Shown: in pieces, positions 33,372-46,683 of the stretch
How positions within the stretch are numbered: position 1 is the stretch's first letter
Layout: every line of letters begins with the position of its first letter
Assembly (NCBI GenBank): GCA_038087015.1
Contig: JASBNA010000026.1
Span: forward strand, 495,181 to 559,180
Reading direction: 5' to 3'
DNA from: Cerrena zonata
Taxonomy: Eukaryota > Basidiomycota > Agaricomycetes > Polyporales > Cerrenaceae
DNA length: 64,000 nucleotides
Program-made: the position numbers and the translations under genes
The notes under the pieces: model-generated
Told to the model about the DNA's origin: nothing
Seen by the model: only the letters and a program-made list of their open reading frames with translations
Database searches by the model: none

Positions 33372-36300
33372 TTATAGAGATACTGGTACATCAGGATGGG
33401 ATTTGACGTAATCCCTTAAGATTCTGGGAGCATTCTGCAAGTCTAAAGGAGTCTGCCACGTATCATCCTCCGGCCCATATCCTTTCCATCTGACCAGGAA
33501 TTCTATACGGTTCCACCTAGACTTATTCCTTCTCCAGGTGACAATATCCTCTACTTCGTATTCTTCCGAGGCGAGGAGCTCAGACTGGCGGGGATCTGGT
33601 ACGAGAGGACGGGTTATTCCTGGGTAAGCCTCAGCGGGAGCCTCTCTGTATGGACGTAGGTGCTCAATGTTGATGGTTGGATTCATGAGATACGTATCGG
33701 GAATGTGTAAACGGTATACATTATCATTGATGCACTCTTGCACCACGAAAGGGCCTATTCTCCTTTGCATCAATTTCTTTCCCATTCCCTTGACGTTGAC
33801 TAGTTCAAGAGAATGAGGGTTCACTAGAACTCAGCTTCCCGGTTCCAGTATCCTTGGCTTCTTCCCTTTGTTGTAGTGCTTGGCCATTTGGGCCCTAGCA
33901 TGAGCCATGGCGTCTCTAGCTCTGCATCGGTGGAGCTCCAGGTCTAGTACAAAGTCCGTGGCTGATTCTGAAGTAAGTACCGGCCTTTGGAGGTACCGAT
34001 CCTTCCCATTCGCAAAGTCCCAGGACCCTCGGGGTTCCATACCATAGAGGAGATAGTAGGGTGAGTACCCTGTCACTGAGTGACTCGAAGAGTTATAAGA
34101 ATGAGCTAGAGGCTTGAGATAGTGTGACCAGCTAGATCGGTCGTGACTGACGTAAGCACGTAACATAATTTCTAAAGACTGGTTGGTACGTTCAGTTTGT
34201 CCGTCGTGCTGAGGGTGGTGACTGGAGGATAAGGCTAGGTGAATCTTCAATTCTCGAGTGACAGTTTTCCAGAATTCGGAGGTTCAGCGAGGGTCTCGAT
34301 CGGCTATGATGTGTTCCGGCAAACTGAAGTTGAACACTATGTAGTCAATGAAAAGTCGAGCAAACCCTCTTGCATCTAGAGATCCTTTACAGGGTATGAA
34401 TTGGGCATGTTTGGTGCATCGGTCCACAGTCACAAGTATTGCATTGAACCCATCGCTCTTCGGAAGGCCGATGATGAGATTCAAGGATACCCATTCATAA
34501 GGGCAAGTGGGCACCGGGTTTGGGTGTAGCAGTCCTGATGCATTTTGTCTCGAAGGTTTGGACTTCTGGCAAACGTCGCAAGTTTGGGTGTATTCCCTGG
34601 CATCTTCTCTTAGCGTTGGCCAATACATCTGACTGTTGATCCTTATGGCTAGTTTCACTGGACCTTCATGAGCTGCCTCGTATGGCGAGTTATGAATTTG
34701 ACTCAGAATAGTCGGTACCATGGCGCGAGGGACACATAGATGAGCTGGCTCGTTGTTGACTCATAGAAACAGCAGCCCCTCGGAGTTCTTGTAGAAGCAT
34801 TGCTCATTGTACTGGGGAACTTCTGTCTCCGGAGCCTTCTTCCACTTTGGCCTGAAGAAGGGGTCTTCCTGATATCCTTTATTGAACTTTTGTGCCATCT
34901 CGTTACTCATACTGATTAGTAGTTTTGAATATGTGTGTGATAGCTCGGAGTCTGTCATGAAGGCGTCATCGATCATGGTTGCATTCTCGTTGTTATTCCC
35001 GTCTTGGGTCCCCTTGTCTCCTGCCGTAGTCGGCTCGCTCTTTCCCTGAACTTCTTGCTGCTTCTTGCTGCTTCTCGTCTCTACCGCTCCCCCAGTTCGG
35101 GAAAGGGGGGAAGACGCTTGGATGATTTCTTCCCAAGGAAAGGTGGCTGTTGCTAAAGCCGCTGTGGCTCGTAGAGCTGGCTGGTTGGCTGCTGCCTCTT
35201 CTGCGGCCGTCATCGCGTCAGAGTCTGGGATGATGGCTGGTATATCATCCCTTATCGGAGAGATGTGTTCCAGCGGGGCTCGTGGAAGTCGTGATAATGG
35301 GTCCATGTTGGAGTGAACGCGCCCAGCCCTGTGTATGATGTCCAAGTTTGGTCAAAAAGCAGCGAAGATGGCCCCCCATCCCGCGAGACGTTTGTTTGCG
35401 TTTTTGTAGGTACGAGCCCACTGTAGAGCGGCGTGATCTGTTATCAGTATCGTCTTTTCTCCTTCAATGAATGGCTGAAATTGAACTAGTCCTTCTTTCG
35501 CTGCTAAGGCCTCCCTCTTGGTTGCTGAATAATTCCATTCTGCTGATTTGCAAGTCCTGCTCCAGTACGCTATGACTCGTTCGATGTACACCATAGTCTG
35601 TTTGAACTCCGTCGCCCACGCACTCGGCTCTGGTATGTCCTGTATGAATGAGGTAGTCTTCGACACCAGTGACGGAAGATCAGCTCCGGCGGTGGCATGT
35701 GCTTTCTCGAGTCGAGAGTACGCTTTGGTGTCTCGCAGGTCTCGTATTTCGATCGGCTGAACTTGTTGTAGACAACATCCCAAGGCGACATTGGAGGCAT
35801 TGGTATAGAGGCGGTAAGGCTTACCCACTATTGGGTGTCCTAGTATCGGGGCTGACTGAAGGGCAATTTTTGCTTGTTGCCAAGTGTATTCGCACTCGGG
35901 GGACCATTCCCATTCGACATCTTTTCGTAGTAGGCGAAAGAGAGGGGAGACGATGAATGAATAGTAAGGAATATAAGAGGAAAAGTAGACCGTCATCCCT
36001 AGGAAGGTCTGTAGTTTGGAAATCTTGGAGGGACGTGCTAAATCTGCTACTGCCTTGACCTTTTCTTCGTGCATTGATAGCCCTAGCCGGGAGACCTTCT
36101 GTCCTAGTAGTAGGATTGATGAATAACCAAAATGGCATTTGGTAGAAGATAGGGTAATCCCTGAGCGTTCTATCACTCCCAATACCTTGTCGAGGTGTTC
36201 CATGTGCTCACTCCATGACTTAGAGTATATGATGATGTCATCGATATAAACTAGGGTGAAAAGCCAAAGGTAGGGAGCGAGCACTTTCTGCATGAGTCTT

Positions 36301-37889
36301 TGGAAAGTGGCGGGGCCGTTGGTTAGACCGAAAGGGAGTTGACGAAACTGGAATAGGCCTCGATGTGATCTGAAGGCAGTCTTCTCTTTGTCGCCGTCAG
36401 CGACGGTAATCTGTGTAAACCTGGACAGAGCGTCCAGGGAGGAGAGGACTTGCGCTCCTGATAGCGCTTGTAGAATTTCCGATTGCCGAGGAATGGGGAA
36501 TTCGTCCCTAATGGTGACACTGTTCAGTTTACGATAATCGATGCAGAACCGTGGTTTGCCATTACGGTAAGCTATTACTACGGGAGCTGCCCAAGGGCTG
36601 TCTGTCGGTTCGATGACTTCTTGAGCAAGCCAAGTGTCCGTTTGCTTGTCTATTATTTCCCTTTTCGCCGGCAAGGCTGCGTACATAGGTACTGAGATTG
36701 GCTTCTGGCCGTCGTTCACCTTAATCTCGAAGAGTAGATCGGAGTTATGCCCAAGGCGGCCGTCGAATCCAAAAGCGGCCTGCCGCTTGTATAGGAGTTC
36801 AACCAGCTTCTTACGTTGCTCTGCTGGCCACTCTGGTCCTATGTCCAGGATCGACTCGAGTTGTGCTGAAGGATAGACCTCGGGGTCTACCGTCTCTGCC
36901 ATTTTGGGACCAAAGAAAATTTCCTCCTCTTCTTCTACGAGGGGTTTGGCATCTTCACCAGGTGTCAGCTGTTTGAGTTGTTCTTGCAGTAAGGCTTTGA
37001 CTGCAGCGGCGTGCTTTGTCAGAGCGGGAGACGTGTCATTGAAGTATTTGTGAGGTAAGTGACACTCCGCTAGAGCCTCGCCTTTCCTCAGAATGCGGGG
37101 ACATGTGGAAGGGTTAGTCACTGGAATTTGGTGCACTTGAGAAGTGAGGAGGCTTGGGGTGGTTATCAGATATGACCCGTCGGGCTGGCCGAGAATAGTC
37201 TTCTCGACATACCATTGCTCCTGTAGGCCACCCAGTTTACCTATAGGTACGTTCTTGCAGGTGTGAGGAGGAATGATAGTGTCCGAAGCCACTTGAGCAA
37301 TCGTTCTCGCTCCATTTTTCCGCAGTCTTTGCTTACGGTGCTTGTTCCGTCAATGGGATAGCGCTCGTATAAAACTGGAGTCCGCTCCTCGGCCAAAGAC
37401 TCTGAATTGCGATGAATATTCCTCACTTGATGATGAAGCTGGTAGGGTAAATCCTGTCTTACCCAGATGAATGGAAGAGCCTTCCTTGGTGTCCCTGTTA
37501 ACACAGAATTCGTAGTTGACTTGGGTGTCTTCCCCGAGTAGTAAGGGAGAAGTCATCCCTGGAACTACGTAGCATTTGGAGGTCATGTGGATCCAAGGAC
37601 CCTCGCTCGACTTAACGAACAAGGGAAGGTGTACATAGCCGGAAATCTCGAAACCATTGGTGAGTTGATAGAGTTTCATCTTAAGTCCCTGCTTAACTAT
37701 CGGACGTTCCGCTACTGGCAGCGAGAAGAGAAATTCTTCTGATACCAAGGAGATGTCGGCTCCCGAATCTATCCTGGTTTTCATCAGGGGAGCATGCCTA
37801 CGGGCTACTGCAGCATTAATGGATAGAGCGGCGACCCCGATTGTGGATCTACCTTCTGTGTGTTTCCTTACTGGCGATAGCGTGATCAC
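33372..37889 (-). pseudogene. Gypsy pol: protease, RT, RNase H, integrase, chromodomain
   Basis: One minus-strand frame from 37889 to 33372. In order: protease motif TRIDSGADISLVS; RT with KPRFCIDYRKLNSVT and the catalytic LVYIDDIIIYS (YIDD intact); RNase H with LYTNASNVALG (YTDAS is usual, so one catalytic Asp appears changed to Asn), SATKREALA and TDHAALQWA; integrase zinc region ending CDVCQKSKPS; the DDE core with VTVDRCTKHAQFIP, IADRDPR and HHPQHDGQTERTNQ; and a chromodomain YEVEDIVTWRRNKSRWN..FLVRWKGYGPEDDTW. TGA stops at 37350, 35352, 34761, 34284 and 33831 interrupt it. Each fits CGA or TGG. The frame is otherwise continuous, so the element died by point mutation. Confidence 0.93.
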
Positions 37890-38024
37890 CTGAGGTAGGG
37901 GCTCCTCTTGCTCGAGAGGTGGATAGATATCTTCTACTCAGTGAGTCTCAGATTTCGTAGTTTTGGCGGAAGCACTATATACGTAGTGGTTGAACTTGAC
38001 ATCTTGTCCCACTCTTTCAGCTTT

Positions 38025-40102
38025 TCAGTAGATCGAATTGATCGCGTCTTCAAAAGGAGGTGAGACTGACTGTTCAGCTTCGTCGATCTCTATCCCCTCT
38101 GCATTAGTCCTGCGTAAGAGGACGGGATCCTCCGGGTTCAAAGATGGGAGAGGGGAGGACCAGTGTGCGTCCTCTGCGTCTTCGCAAGAAGGTTGTCTGG
38201 CGTCTATGTACGTGGCTCTCAGGATCTTAGCTTCCACTTGTAGGGCTTTCGCCCATTCGTACGTACGACTAGCTTGTTCGACATTATCTAATACAAGGAC
38301 GCAATAGGCTTCAGAGTACTTAATCTCCTCAACGTCACTAGCAGGAATGTCATGAGACACGTCTATTTGATTCACGGATCGTTTAACCTCCCACTCTTTC
38401 CATCTTGCACAGTCTCTGTCATAATGGTACGGGCTACCGCATACCTTACAAGGGCGAGACGGTTTGTTTCTGCTGACAACGGAATCGTCTCTGGGGAATT
38501 TCGGTCCGTTGGGGGGTCTCCTTGGGGAGGGTTGCTTCCTGTCTTGCGATGCTGTGAATGCGGAAGATACTAGCAAATTCCCATTGAGAGTCGAAGCGGG
38601 GTTTTCGTTCATCATAGAGCGGTCACTTTCTGAAAGAATCGTCGATGGTTCCCCTTCACCTGAGTAAGCTCTTCTGGAGACTTTTGGGACTAGACTGGCA
38701 TCTCGATGTGAGTATCTTGAATCCGACAGTTTCGCTAGATTGATCAACTCCTTGGACTTCTGATTCATGTCATTAACGAATCCCGTAATGGTGATGTCAG
38801 GATCGTCTAAGTGGAGGAGCATGCTCCAACTCGACGGAGCCTTCAGCATGACCACTTCTATCTCCTCCATAGGGTCTTGTAAGGAAGTAACAACATGCCG
38901 GTGCAGGATAATTCGGCGGTATACGAACTCGTAAGGTGTCTCATGTTCATGCCCTCGCTGACGATATTCCTGGGAATCGTACTTATTCTGTAATTCCACC
39001 CGGAAAGCTGGTGTGAAGAAGTGGTCTTTGATTCCTTCAAGAAAATGCCACCAGCTTTGCATCAGCTTCCTTTGTAGGTCGACACTGATCAGGGTCCACC
39101 ACTGCTTCGCTCGACCTGAGAGACGTAAGTAGGCGCAAGCACCAAGATCTCTGTTCATTGAGGGACTCATCCGAGCAAGGCAGGACATTTCGTGTATATA
39201 TCCTAACATAGTATCGTCAGAGCCATCCCAGGTGGTCAGTTTAGACTGAGGAAACTTCAAGTCAATATACATTTCGTCTCTAGTCCTAGAAGGCTTCCTT
39301 TCTAGGTCAGAATTCGGTGTTAGGAGAGAGTCCGCCCGCGTGGGAGGTTCCTTTCGGTGCAAAGGCAAATCTTCCGGTGGTCATCGCGGATTCCTATCCT
39401 TTGGTCGCTTGCTCGAAGAGGACGATGCGGAATCGTGGCTTGAAGGTGGCCCTCCACCGGAGGCTCTGGTCTTTCATGTCGATGGATCGGGGTTTCCTTG
39501 AGGCTTAGTTGAAGGAACGGGGGAATTCTGATGATGGGGAGGCGAGCTTTTTGGTAACTCCCATTGCCCTAGTTTGAGGTTGCTAGGAGATAATGAGGAC
39601 GGTTCCTGGGAGCGGGGAGCATTAGGTTGGCGTGATGCTTTCCAGCTCGAAGTTTGTCGGGAAGGGTAAGTGGCTGTTATCACTTCGTTCGCAGCTTCCG
39701 TCAGGGGAATGGCCGCGGTGCCTGTGGCTGGTCTGTAGATGGCTTTCGCCTTTCCTTTAGCTGTAACGGAGGTATTGCGCGTAGGTTCCGCGGCTGACAG
39801 GGCAGGCAGCTCGAACAAGGGGTTGCGGTAGCTAGTCCGTGCGAGGTTCGAACCAATCGCGTCGTTCTCGTTGGGGCTGACTACCTCTATAGTGGGTAGG
39901 CCATCTCTCGGTCGGACCTCGTCGCTGGTTGAATTTCGATTAGCAGATGGTTCTTTATCTACTAACTCTTCCACTTCCTCATCTGATTCTTCATCTAATC
40001 CCTCTACTAGTCCTTTGAATAGTCGGTCGATGCGGCTGAAAGATTCTTGCGTGAGAGGCAAGAGCCTGGACGTAGCATTTGACGGGGGCACCGTGAAGCT
40101 AA
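38025..40102 (-). pseudogene. Gypsy gag, C-terminal part with zinc knuckle
   Basis: The minus-strand frame has a Ser/Pro-rich linker, a capsid-like retrotransposon gag domain (LTTWDGSDDTMLGYIHEM, then ACAYLRLSGRAKQWW and FLEGIKDHFFTP), and the nucleocapsid zinc knuckle CKVCGSPYHYDRDC (CX2CX4HX4C). Stops at 39474, 39381, 38025 and 37938 are all TGA. They are in one frame with each other and with pol, so gag-pol was a single long reading frame. The upstream part of gag lies beyond the PIF insertion at 50453-51503. Removing PIF and one TAA copy joins the two parts in frame (EGRT-LSFTVPPS). Confidence 0.9.
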
Positions 40103-40347
40103 GGGCCCGTTCGGTGACACACCCATGGGCCCATGGGGATGGGGCAGGAGTAGCCGTCCTGCCATTTATGGTAGGTCGCGGTCTGAACAGCGAATCCACC
40201 CCATCACCACCTGTTCGGATGGCACAGTGGGGTGATCGCGCATGTCACGATTTCGCACTGGCCGCATCGCGTCCTCTTTCTTTGTGTTCTACCTCTGTAC
40301 TATTCTCAATATTACTCCTTCCTCTATTCTGCTATCTTCTGTCTTCT

Positions 40348-41392
40348 ATGGCTGAGTCTGTCCCACAAGCTGCAGTTCCAACACCTGATCCGGTTAATGC
40401 TGTGATCATCCCAGATGTTGCAGGGCAGGCTCTTTGGAAGCCGGCTGATGATCTTGCATTGGTCAATGCCCTGGCAGTTCAGAAGGCTGCAGGCCTTCAA
40501 TCTGATAGTGGGTTCAAGACTACTGTCTGGACCTATGTATCAAAGGCTGTTTGGTTGTATGGTCAACGTCTTGGTGGCACCAAAACATCTGACAAATGCA
40601 AGGAGCATTTCCGAACTGTAAGTCACTTTGCCCTTCACATAATAGCATTTGCTGATTATATTCAAGCTCAAAGGCCATTACTTGGTTGTGAAGGAGCTTC
40701 GGGAGGCGTCAGGGTTTGGTTGGAATGATGTGGAGAAGAAGGTTACTGCTACAGATGATGTGTGGAAGGATTACATTGCGGTGAGTGGTTTTCAGTTGTA
40801 CGCAGTTGGATTTACTGAATATTTGTGTGAGTAGAAGCACTCTAAGGCTACTATGTGGCAGACATGGGCCTTTCCACTCTATGACAAGATCGATTCCCTT
40901 GTTTTTGGTGTTGTCGCTATGGGTGCAAATGCCTATCACCCAGGCCAGACAACTTCTGACGGGTCCCCGAGTCCTTCCTCCACCCTTATCAATGACTCCT
41001 CTTCCAGTTCTGAGAACAGTAATTCCAATCTGGGCTCTGCTTCTACCTCCCGCTGCTGTCAACGTGCTGATTCTGACTTGCAGGGTGAGGGCTTGAGTAA
41101 CTCTCGAGATGCTCACCCACATGTTCGCCCTTGTACTGCTGATGCAATGTCAGCTATGGCGGCATCTCTCCAGGCTGTCTCACAATCCCTCAGTTCCCCA
41201 CCCCCTGACTCCAGTCCCTCTCGCCGTCGACAAGCCACGAAGATGCTCATTGAAGATCAGACATTTGATTCCGACACAGAGGAGGATGTTCTCAATCTTT
41301 TTGTTGAGGACTCTGCTTCAATTGATATCTTTATGGAGCTTCCGACTGCTGAGAAACGTGCCCGTTTCATCAGACGCCGCCTTCAGAAGTAG
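40348..41392 (+). CDS. Myb/SANT-like DNA-binding partner of PIF transposon 2
   Basis: Three exons (40348-40617, 40667-40780, 40835-41392) with GT..AG introns give about 313 residues with no internal stop. The N-terminal half fits the Myb/SANT-like layout: ALWKPADDLALVNAL, then GGTKTSDKCKEHFRT, the second exon LKGHYLVVKELREASGFGW, and TATDDVWKDYIA, then FPLYDKIDSLVFG. A Ser-rich linker with SPSRRRQATK follows, then an acidic stretch and a C-terminal EKRARFIRRRLQK. It probably binds the element ends together with the transposase. It is more typical of the family than the protein of element 1. It stops 43 bp before the convergent transposase stop. Confidence 0.87.
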
Positions 41393-41434
41393 GTTTAAAT
41401 TTGACTGTTATCCTAGTGTAGATCTGTTTAATAT

Positions 41435-42198
41435 CTAGTATCCCCCTTCACGTATCATAGCCAACTCTTGCTCCTGTTCCTCTCTCGTATACCTCTGATA
41501 ATCCTCCCACATTCTTGCTGCCATTTGATCCCTTCTCTCCACCACTCCTTGTACTACTCCACCTTCATTTTCCAACCATTGTGTAGCGTCAATATTATTT
41601 TGTTGATTGCTGTTACCATGTCTGACTGTTGGCAAAGTGATATTGCTAGGATTGTAAATGCGAATGAAGTTATGAAGTGCACAAAAGGCACAGATAATGA
41701 TAATCTTGGCTTGGGTTTGGATATCAAATTCAGGGGATGCTGTCAAAATCCTGAAGCGACGCTTGATGATTCCAAATACACGTTCAACAACATTGCGAGC
41801 CATTGCATGTCGGAGATTGAACAATTCCTCTTTGTTCCGTGGTCTATAGTGTTTAAGCTTGAACATATAAATATTGAGCTCCAGATAACTGACATACCTC
41901 TGGTTAGAACCAGCTTGTGCCCATTCCTTCAAGTGATAATGTACACCACAGTAAGGAACAAGAAGCATATCACATGATGGAAAACCCGCATCTGCAAGCA
42001 TGTAGGTTCCTGGGGTAATATCCAAGTCCTGACCACGAGCGTATTCAAAGATACGTGAATCAGATGCACTGCCTTCCCAGCCTGGAAGTACATAGGTAAA
42101 CTTCAGATCCCAGTCTACGGCTGCAAGAACATTCTGGGTCAGTGTCCCCTTGTGATTGCGATTGGGACCAGTCATTGTGGCATCGGGAATCCAAAGAT
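41435..42198 (-). pseudogene. PIF transposase 2, C-terminal half
   Basis: On the minus strand the frame reads FPDDLWIPD, GPNRNHKGTLTQNVLA, YVLPGWEGSASDSRIFEYA, MLADAGFPSC (second catalytic Asp), then a 54-bp intron (41844-41897) and RPRNKEELFNLRHAMARNVV with the catalytic Glu in ERVFGIIKRRF. It ends at 41435. No stop is seen in this half. The N-terminal half lies at 49652-50341 on the far side of the 1.9-kb TIR element. Confidence 0.9.
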
Positions 42199-43366
42199 CA
42201 TCAGGAAAAACCCCCTTTTATAATTAGTGCTAATTAGAGCTCACCCAACTTTAATTGCTCTAATTGACTGCTAATCAATCTAATCTTTCTCAATTTTCTA
42301 ATAATATCTAATGTGAATATTATAATAGCTAATTTAGTATTTATTGTTTAATAATTTTGCCAATTTTACTAATCCTTTCTATTATTTATTATTTTACTAA
42401 CCGCAAAATAACTGAGTATTTATTATTAGATAAATTTACTAATTCTACTAATTATGTATATTGTCTCTTAGTGTACTAACTATAAAATAACTTTGCTAAC
42501 CATATCATAATTGAGTGCTTATTATTTGATAATCTTGCCAATTTTACTAATCTTATATATTATTTCTTATGTTTCTTATTGTACTAACTGTGAAGTAATT
42601 CTACTAACTCTAGAAAAAGTCAGTACTTACTGTCAGATAATCTGATATATTCTCACTAACCTTACATATTGCTTCTTATTCTAGAATAACCTTGCTAACT
42701 ATAGGACAATTGAGTGCTTGTTATCAAATAATCTTACCAATTCTACTAATTTTGTATATTGTTTCTTATATTTATCATTATGCTCTCATAGTTGTGAAAC
42801 AATTGTATTAGCTATAAAACCATATTATTTAAGGTTTATTCAAGCTGGATAACAATATTGAATGTATCTTTGCTAGTGAAACCTTTTATATATGTTACAT
42901 TGCTCTGATATAGTATCATTAAACTATAACCTAGAAGCTATTCTGTTATAATTGAAAATATCACCAAAGAAATATCTACAAATTAGTACTAAATTGACAC
43001 ACTCATTTGCTATCCACACTTTGAGATATCTTATAGAGCTAAGTCTCTACTGTTTACCCCTATTTTTATTATTACCATACCCTTATTTTACAACTAAAAT
43101 CTATAACTTATTTCAATATTTCTTACTATTCTTTTTTCATGAGGTTTCTGTGTTGCCAATATGCTAAAACTGACCTGCAAAGAATAGTCCATATACAAGT
43201 TAATTATATATTATGGTAGGGTGGTGCTTTATAAATATCTGATGTTGAACTGATACTCAGACAAGCTACCTATTGAATTCCTATAATGATAATTCTGGAG
43301 TAGCTAATACAGTATCCATGATTTTGACATGTGAGCATGATATTCAGAATCTCCTTGAAAATCTGG

Positions 43367-43867
43367 TGTTGTTGTGCACGCAATAGGTAGGGTAGTTAGA
43401 GGCAACAAAGACGATAAAATTGATAAGTAGACTAGATGAATACATGGCTTTTTATACTAAATCCGGATGGATTTTATGGCCGAAACAAGTAGCAAATAGG
43501 AGGACACGGAAAGCGTAAGAAACACATTGGAAGACAGACGGGAAAATGGGAGCGAATGGGAATAAAGCAAACCAGAGAAAATGGGACGAGAAGATATGAG
43601 GAAAGGATTAAGAGAGTCCGAATGAAAAGGCAGAAGGTATAAGAGGATAAGACGGAAGCAAACCTGAGCACCTTCCTAATCCGGAATGATCAGGTCCGGA
43701 TGAGGTCAGCGCTGGCTGCAGCCGGATCCTCAGTGCAGGCGGATGCACCATGTCCGGATGCGGGTCATGCCCGGATACACATTGTGTCCGGATGTGGATT
43801 GTGTGCAGATGCACTACAATACCGGATGGTGCATGTGTCCGGATGCCTCGGATGGTGTATTACAACA
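43367..43867 (-). repeat. copia-2 3' LTR (501 bp)
   Basis: Begins TGTTGTTGTGCACG and ends TATTACAACA on the plus strand. It contains many copies of a TCCGGATG word (about 43690-43850). Nearly identical to 48345-48845. Confidence 0.93.
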
Positions 43868-43874
43868 CTCCCCC

Positions 43875-45145
43875 TCAACTAGCAGACATGTCAATCGAAG
43901 AGGTGAGGAAGAGATGGGTTGGACGAGGAAGTCCCTTGGTGAACATGTCGGCGCAGTTGTTTTTCGTCGAGACATAAGTGACCTTGATATCCCCTTGAGC
44001 AACATGATCCCGGACGAAGTGATATCGCATCGAGATGTGTTTTGCGCGAGCATGGAATTGGTTATCGTGTACATAAGCAATTGCAGCCTGGTTGTCACAG
44101 AGGATGAGAGTAGGATCCGGTGATGGAAAACCTAAGTCGGACAGAAGAGCTCGGAACCAAATAGTGTCCTTGGTAGCATGAGCGAGCGCGACATATTCAG
44201 CTTCCATAGTAGAAAGCGCAACGGATGATTGTTTCTTGGAGGACAAGAGACGGCTCCCCCTGAGATAAGGAAAACGTATCTGGAGATGGATTTGCGATCA
44301 TTGACGTCTTGTCCCCAGTCCACATCGGTGTAACCGTATAGGGTGGTGTCATTGCTGAGACCATAAGTGATGCCAAGTGAGCGGGTGCCATTGAGGTATT
44401 GGAGTACACGCTTCGCAGCAGTAATGTGCTCATGCGTGAAGCAGGAAGTGTACTGAGATAAATTCTGGACAGTGTGGGAGATGTCCGGACGGGTGGCAAT
44501 GGCAGCATACATGAGAGAACCAATGACAGCAGCGTAGGGAAAATTCGAGGCGGCTACTGGTGGGGAAGCGTCGGATGATAGCTTGACATGTGAATCGACA
44601 GGGGTGGAAACCAGTGAGGAAGTGAGCATGCCAAAACATTCCAAGACCTTCGTAATGTATGAAGTCTGGTGGATAGTGATAGTCTTCCGGATGCGGTTGC
44701 GTTCGATTTGAAGACCAAGGAAAGTCTTTGCTGGACCGAGATCAGAAATGGTAAGGTGTTTTGCGATTTCATCTTTCGCTGCAGGTAGGATAGATGGAGG
44801 TGATGCGGGGATGGTAGAGTTGTCGACATGGATGATGACAATGATGAGACCGTCAGAATTTCGGCATATGTAGACACAAAAATCTGACTGAAGCCGGGTG
44901 TATTGGAGAGTGGTGACGAAAATGTCGTTGAACTTGACATTCCAGACACGGCCCGCTTGCTTAAGTCCGTAGAGGGCTTTGTGGAGAAGACATGCGCGAC
45001 CGGATCCATCTTTGTAACCGGGAGGTTGCCGCATGTAGATAGTTTCATCAAGATCGCCGTTGAGGTATGCACCTACAACGTCAATCTGATAGATTTCCCA
45101 ATCGTTTAGAGCAGCAATTGCAAGTAGGGTACGGTAGGATTCGAG
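43875..45145 (-). pseudogene. copia-2 RT C-terminal part and RNase H
   Basis: The minus-strand frame after the TGA at 45146 has MRQPPGYKDGSG, LHKALYGLKQAGRVW, then the RT active site region IIVIIHVDNSTI, where a YVDD-type motif is expected; the second Asp is Asn here. RPDISHTVQNLSQY and the RNase H motif follow. A frame break at about 44246 separates YVFLISGGAVS from SSKKQSSVALSTMEAEYVA. The RNase H tail (DNQAAIAYVHD, KHISMRYHFVRD) ends at 43875. A one-base loss at the break is the simplest explanation. Confidence 0.9.
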
Positions 45146-46680
45146 TCACATGACAGGAGCATAAGTTTCAAGGAAATCTTGACCAGGTATCTGAGAGAAA
45201 CCTTGTGTGACAAGACAAGCCTTGTACTTGAGGATAGCGCCATCCGGATCACGTTTGATGTGGAAAACCCAGCGACATCCGATAGGTTTGCGATCTGGGG
45301 GCGGATCCGAAAGCGAGTAGGTACCAAGCTGGTGGAGCTGTGCAATTTCAGAGTCCATCGCCACCTTCCATTCAGGCCAATCCGGATGAGACTGAACTTC
45401 TTTAAGAGTACTGGGATCGTCAGTGAGAGGTGTTGAGGAGTTGCTAGCAGCAATGAATAAAGAAGTGTCCGGTGATGTTGATGGGCCGTCTCTGGGAGGG
45501 GGCAGTTGAGCTATTGGGGCATTACTTGATACGACTTGCCTTCCGCTTGAATGCAGCTTGCTGTAGTCATGCTTGGTGGTTTGTCGGGAAGAATGTCGAG
45601 GAGCTGGAGGTGGAACAGGAGGAACAGGGATAACCGGAGCATTGTCTAGATTTGGAAAAAGTACTTCTTGCAATCCGCGAGTTGCATCCGCAGAGTGTGG
45701 GACATCCGCATCCGCAGAAGTTTCCGCAGTTGAAGCAGAAGAAGAAGTTTCGGGCTTGGGTAGAAGGTTAGGATCCTCCCCCTCAAGACCGGAAACATTT
45801 GGAGCAGGAAGGGATGTGGAAGGGTGGGGGGCATATGATGATGGGAAGATAACATTTCGTGAGGTTAAGACTTGCTTGATCCGGGGGACGTAGTAGCGGT
45901 AGCCTGACATGTGTTCAGAAATTCCAGTGAAAACATAGCGTTCGGATTGTGGTTCGATTTTCGATCGCTGGTTTTCGGGTACAAGGACCCAGCAGTGCTG
46001 ACCAAATTTGTGAACATGTGAGACATCCGGTACCTTACCCCAGAAGGCTTGGTATGGGGTAATACCATCAAGAGCACGAGTCGGAGACAAGTTCTTGAGG
46101 TAGCAAGCATAGTCGACAGCCTCTTCCCATAGTGAAACTGGAACAGTTGCATCTGCAAGCATTGCACGGCCACGTTCAACCAGAGTACAGTTGAGACGTT
46201 CCGCAACACCATTTTGCGAAGAAGAGTAGGGCGCGGTTGTTTCAAGGATGATGCCGTGCTTATCGAGGTAGTGTTTGAAGTCACCTTCGATGAGTTCCTT
46301 TGCATTGTCAACACGAAGGACCTTGAAGGAGCGACCCTTCTGAGTGATGAAGAAGTTGTGATATTTTTTGAGTGAGGGGAAAGCTTGATTTCGAGTGAGA
46401 AGAAAATAGAGTCGAGAATAGCGAGAGCTGAGATCGGTGAAGGAAATATAGTAGCGATGTTGGTGAATAGACTGAGTGGTAGCGGGTCCCCATATGTCAC
46501 AGACAACAATGTCGCCGACGTCAAGGGTTTTGGAAATGGAAGTGGAAGGGAAAGGTGCTTTGTGGTGCTTTCCAATGATGCACGACTCACATTCGAAATC
46601 AATAGGGCTAGTGGTGTCGACTTCGAGTCCAGTAACCATTCCCTTCCGGACAAGTTCCTGGAGTTGGCCCTTATTCAGGT
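45146..46680 (-). pseudogene. copia-2 integrase and start of RT
   Basis: The minus-strand frame starts with a pre-integrase zinc region (WHVSLGHLNKGQLQ, then CESCIIGKH). The integrase core follows: DIVVCDIWGP (first Asp), RVDNAKELIEG (second Asp region), and SSSQNGVAERLN (catalytic Glu), then the linker TPYQAFWGKVPDV. RT begins at KPIGCRWVFHIKRD and runs to ETYAPVM, where TGA (45146-45148) replaces an expected Arg codon; the frame continues beyond it. It is shifted relative to gag-protease near 46740, by mutation or a programmed shift. Confidence 0.9.
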
Positions 46681-46683
46681 GCC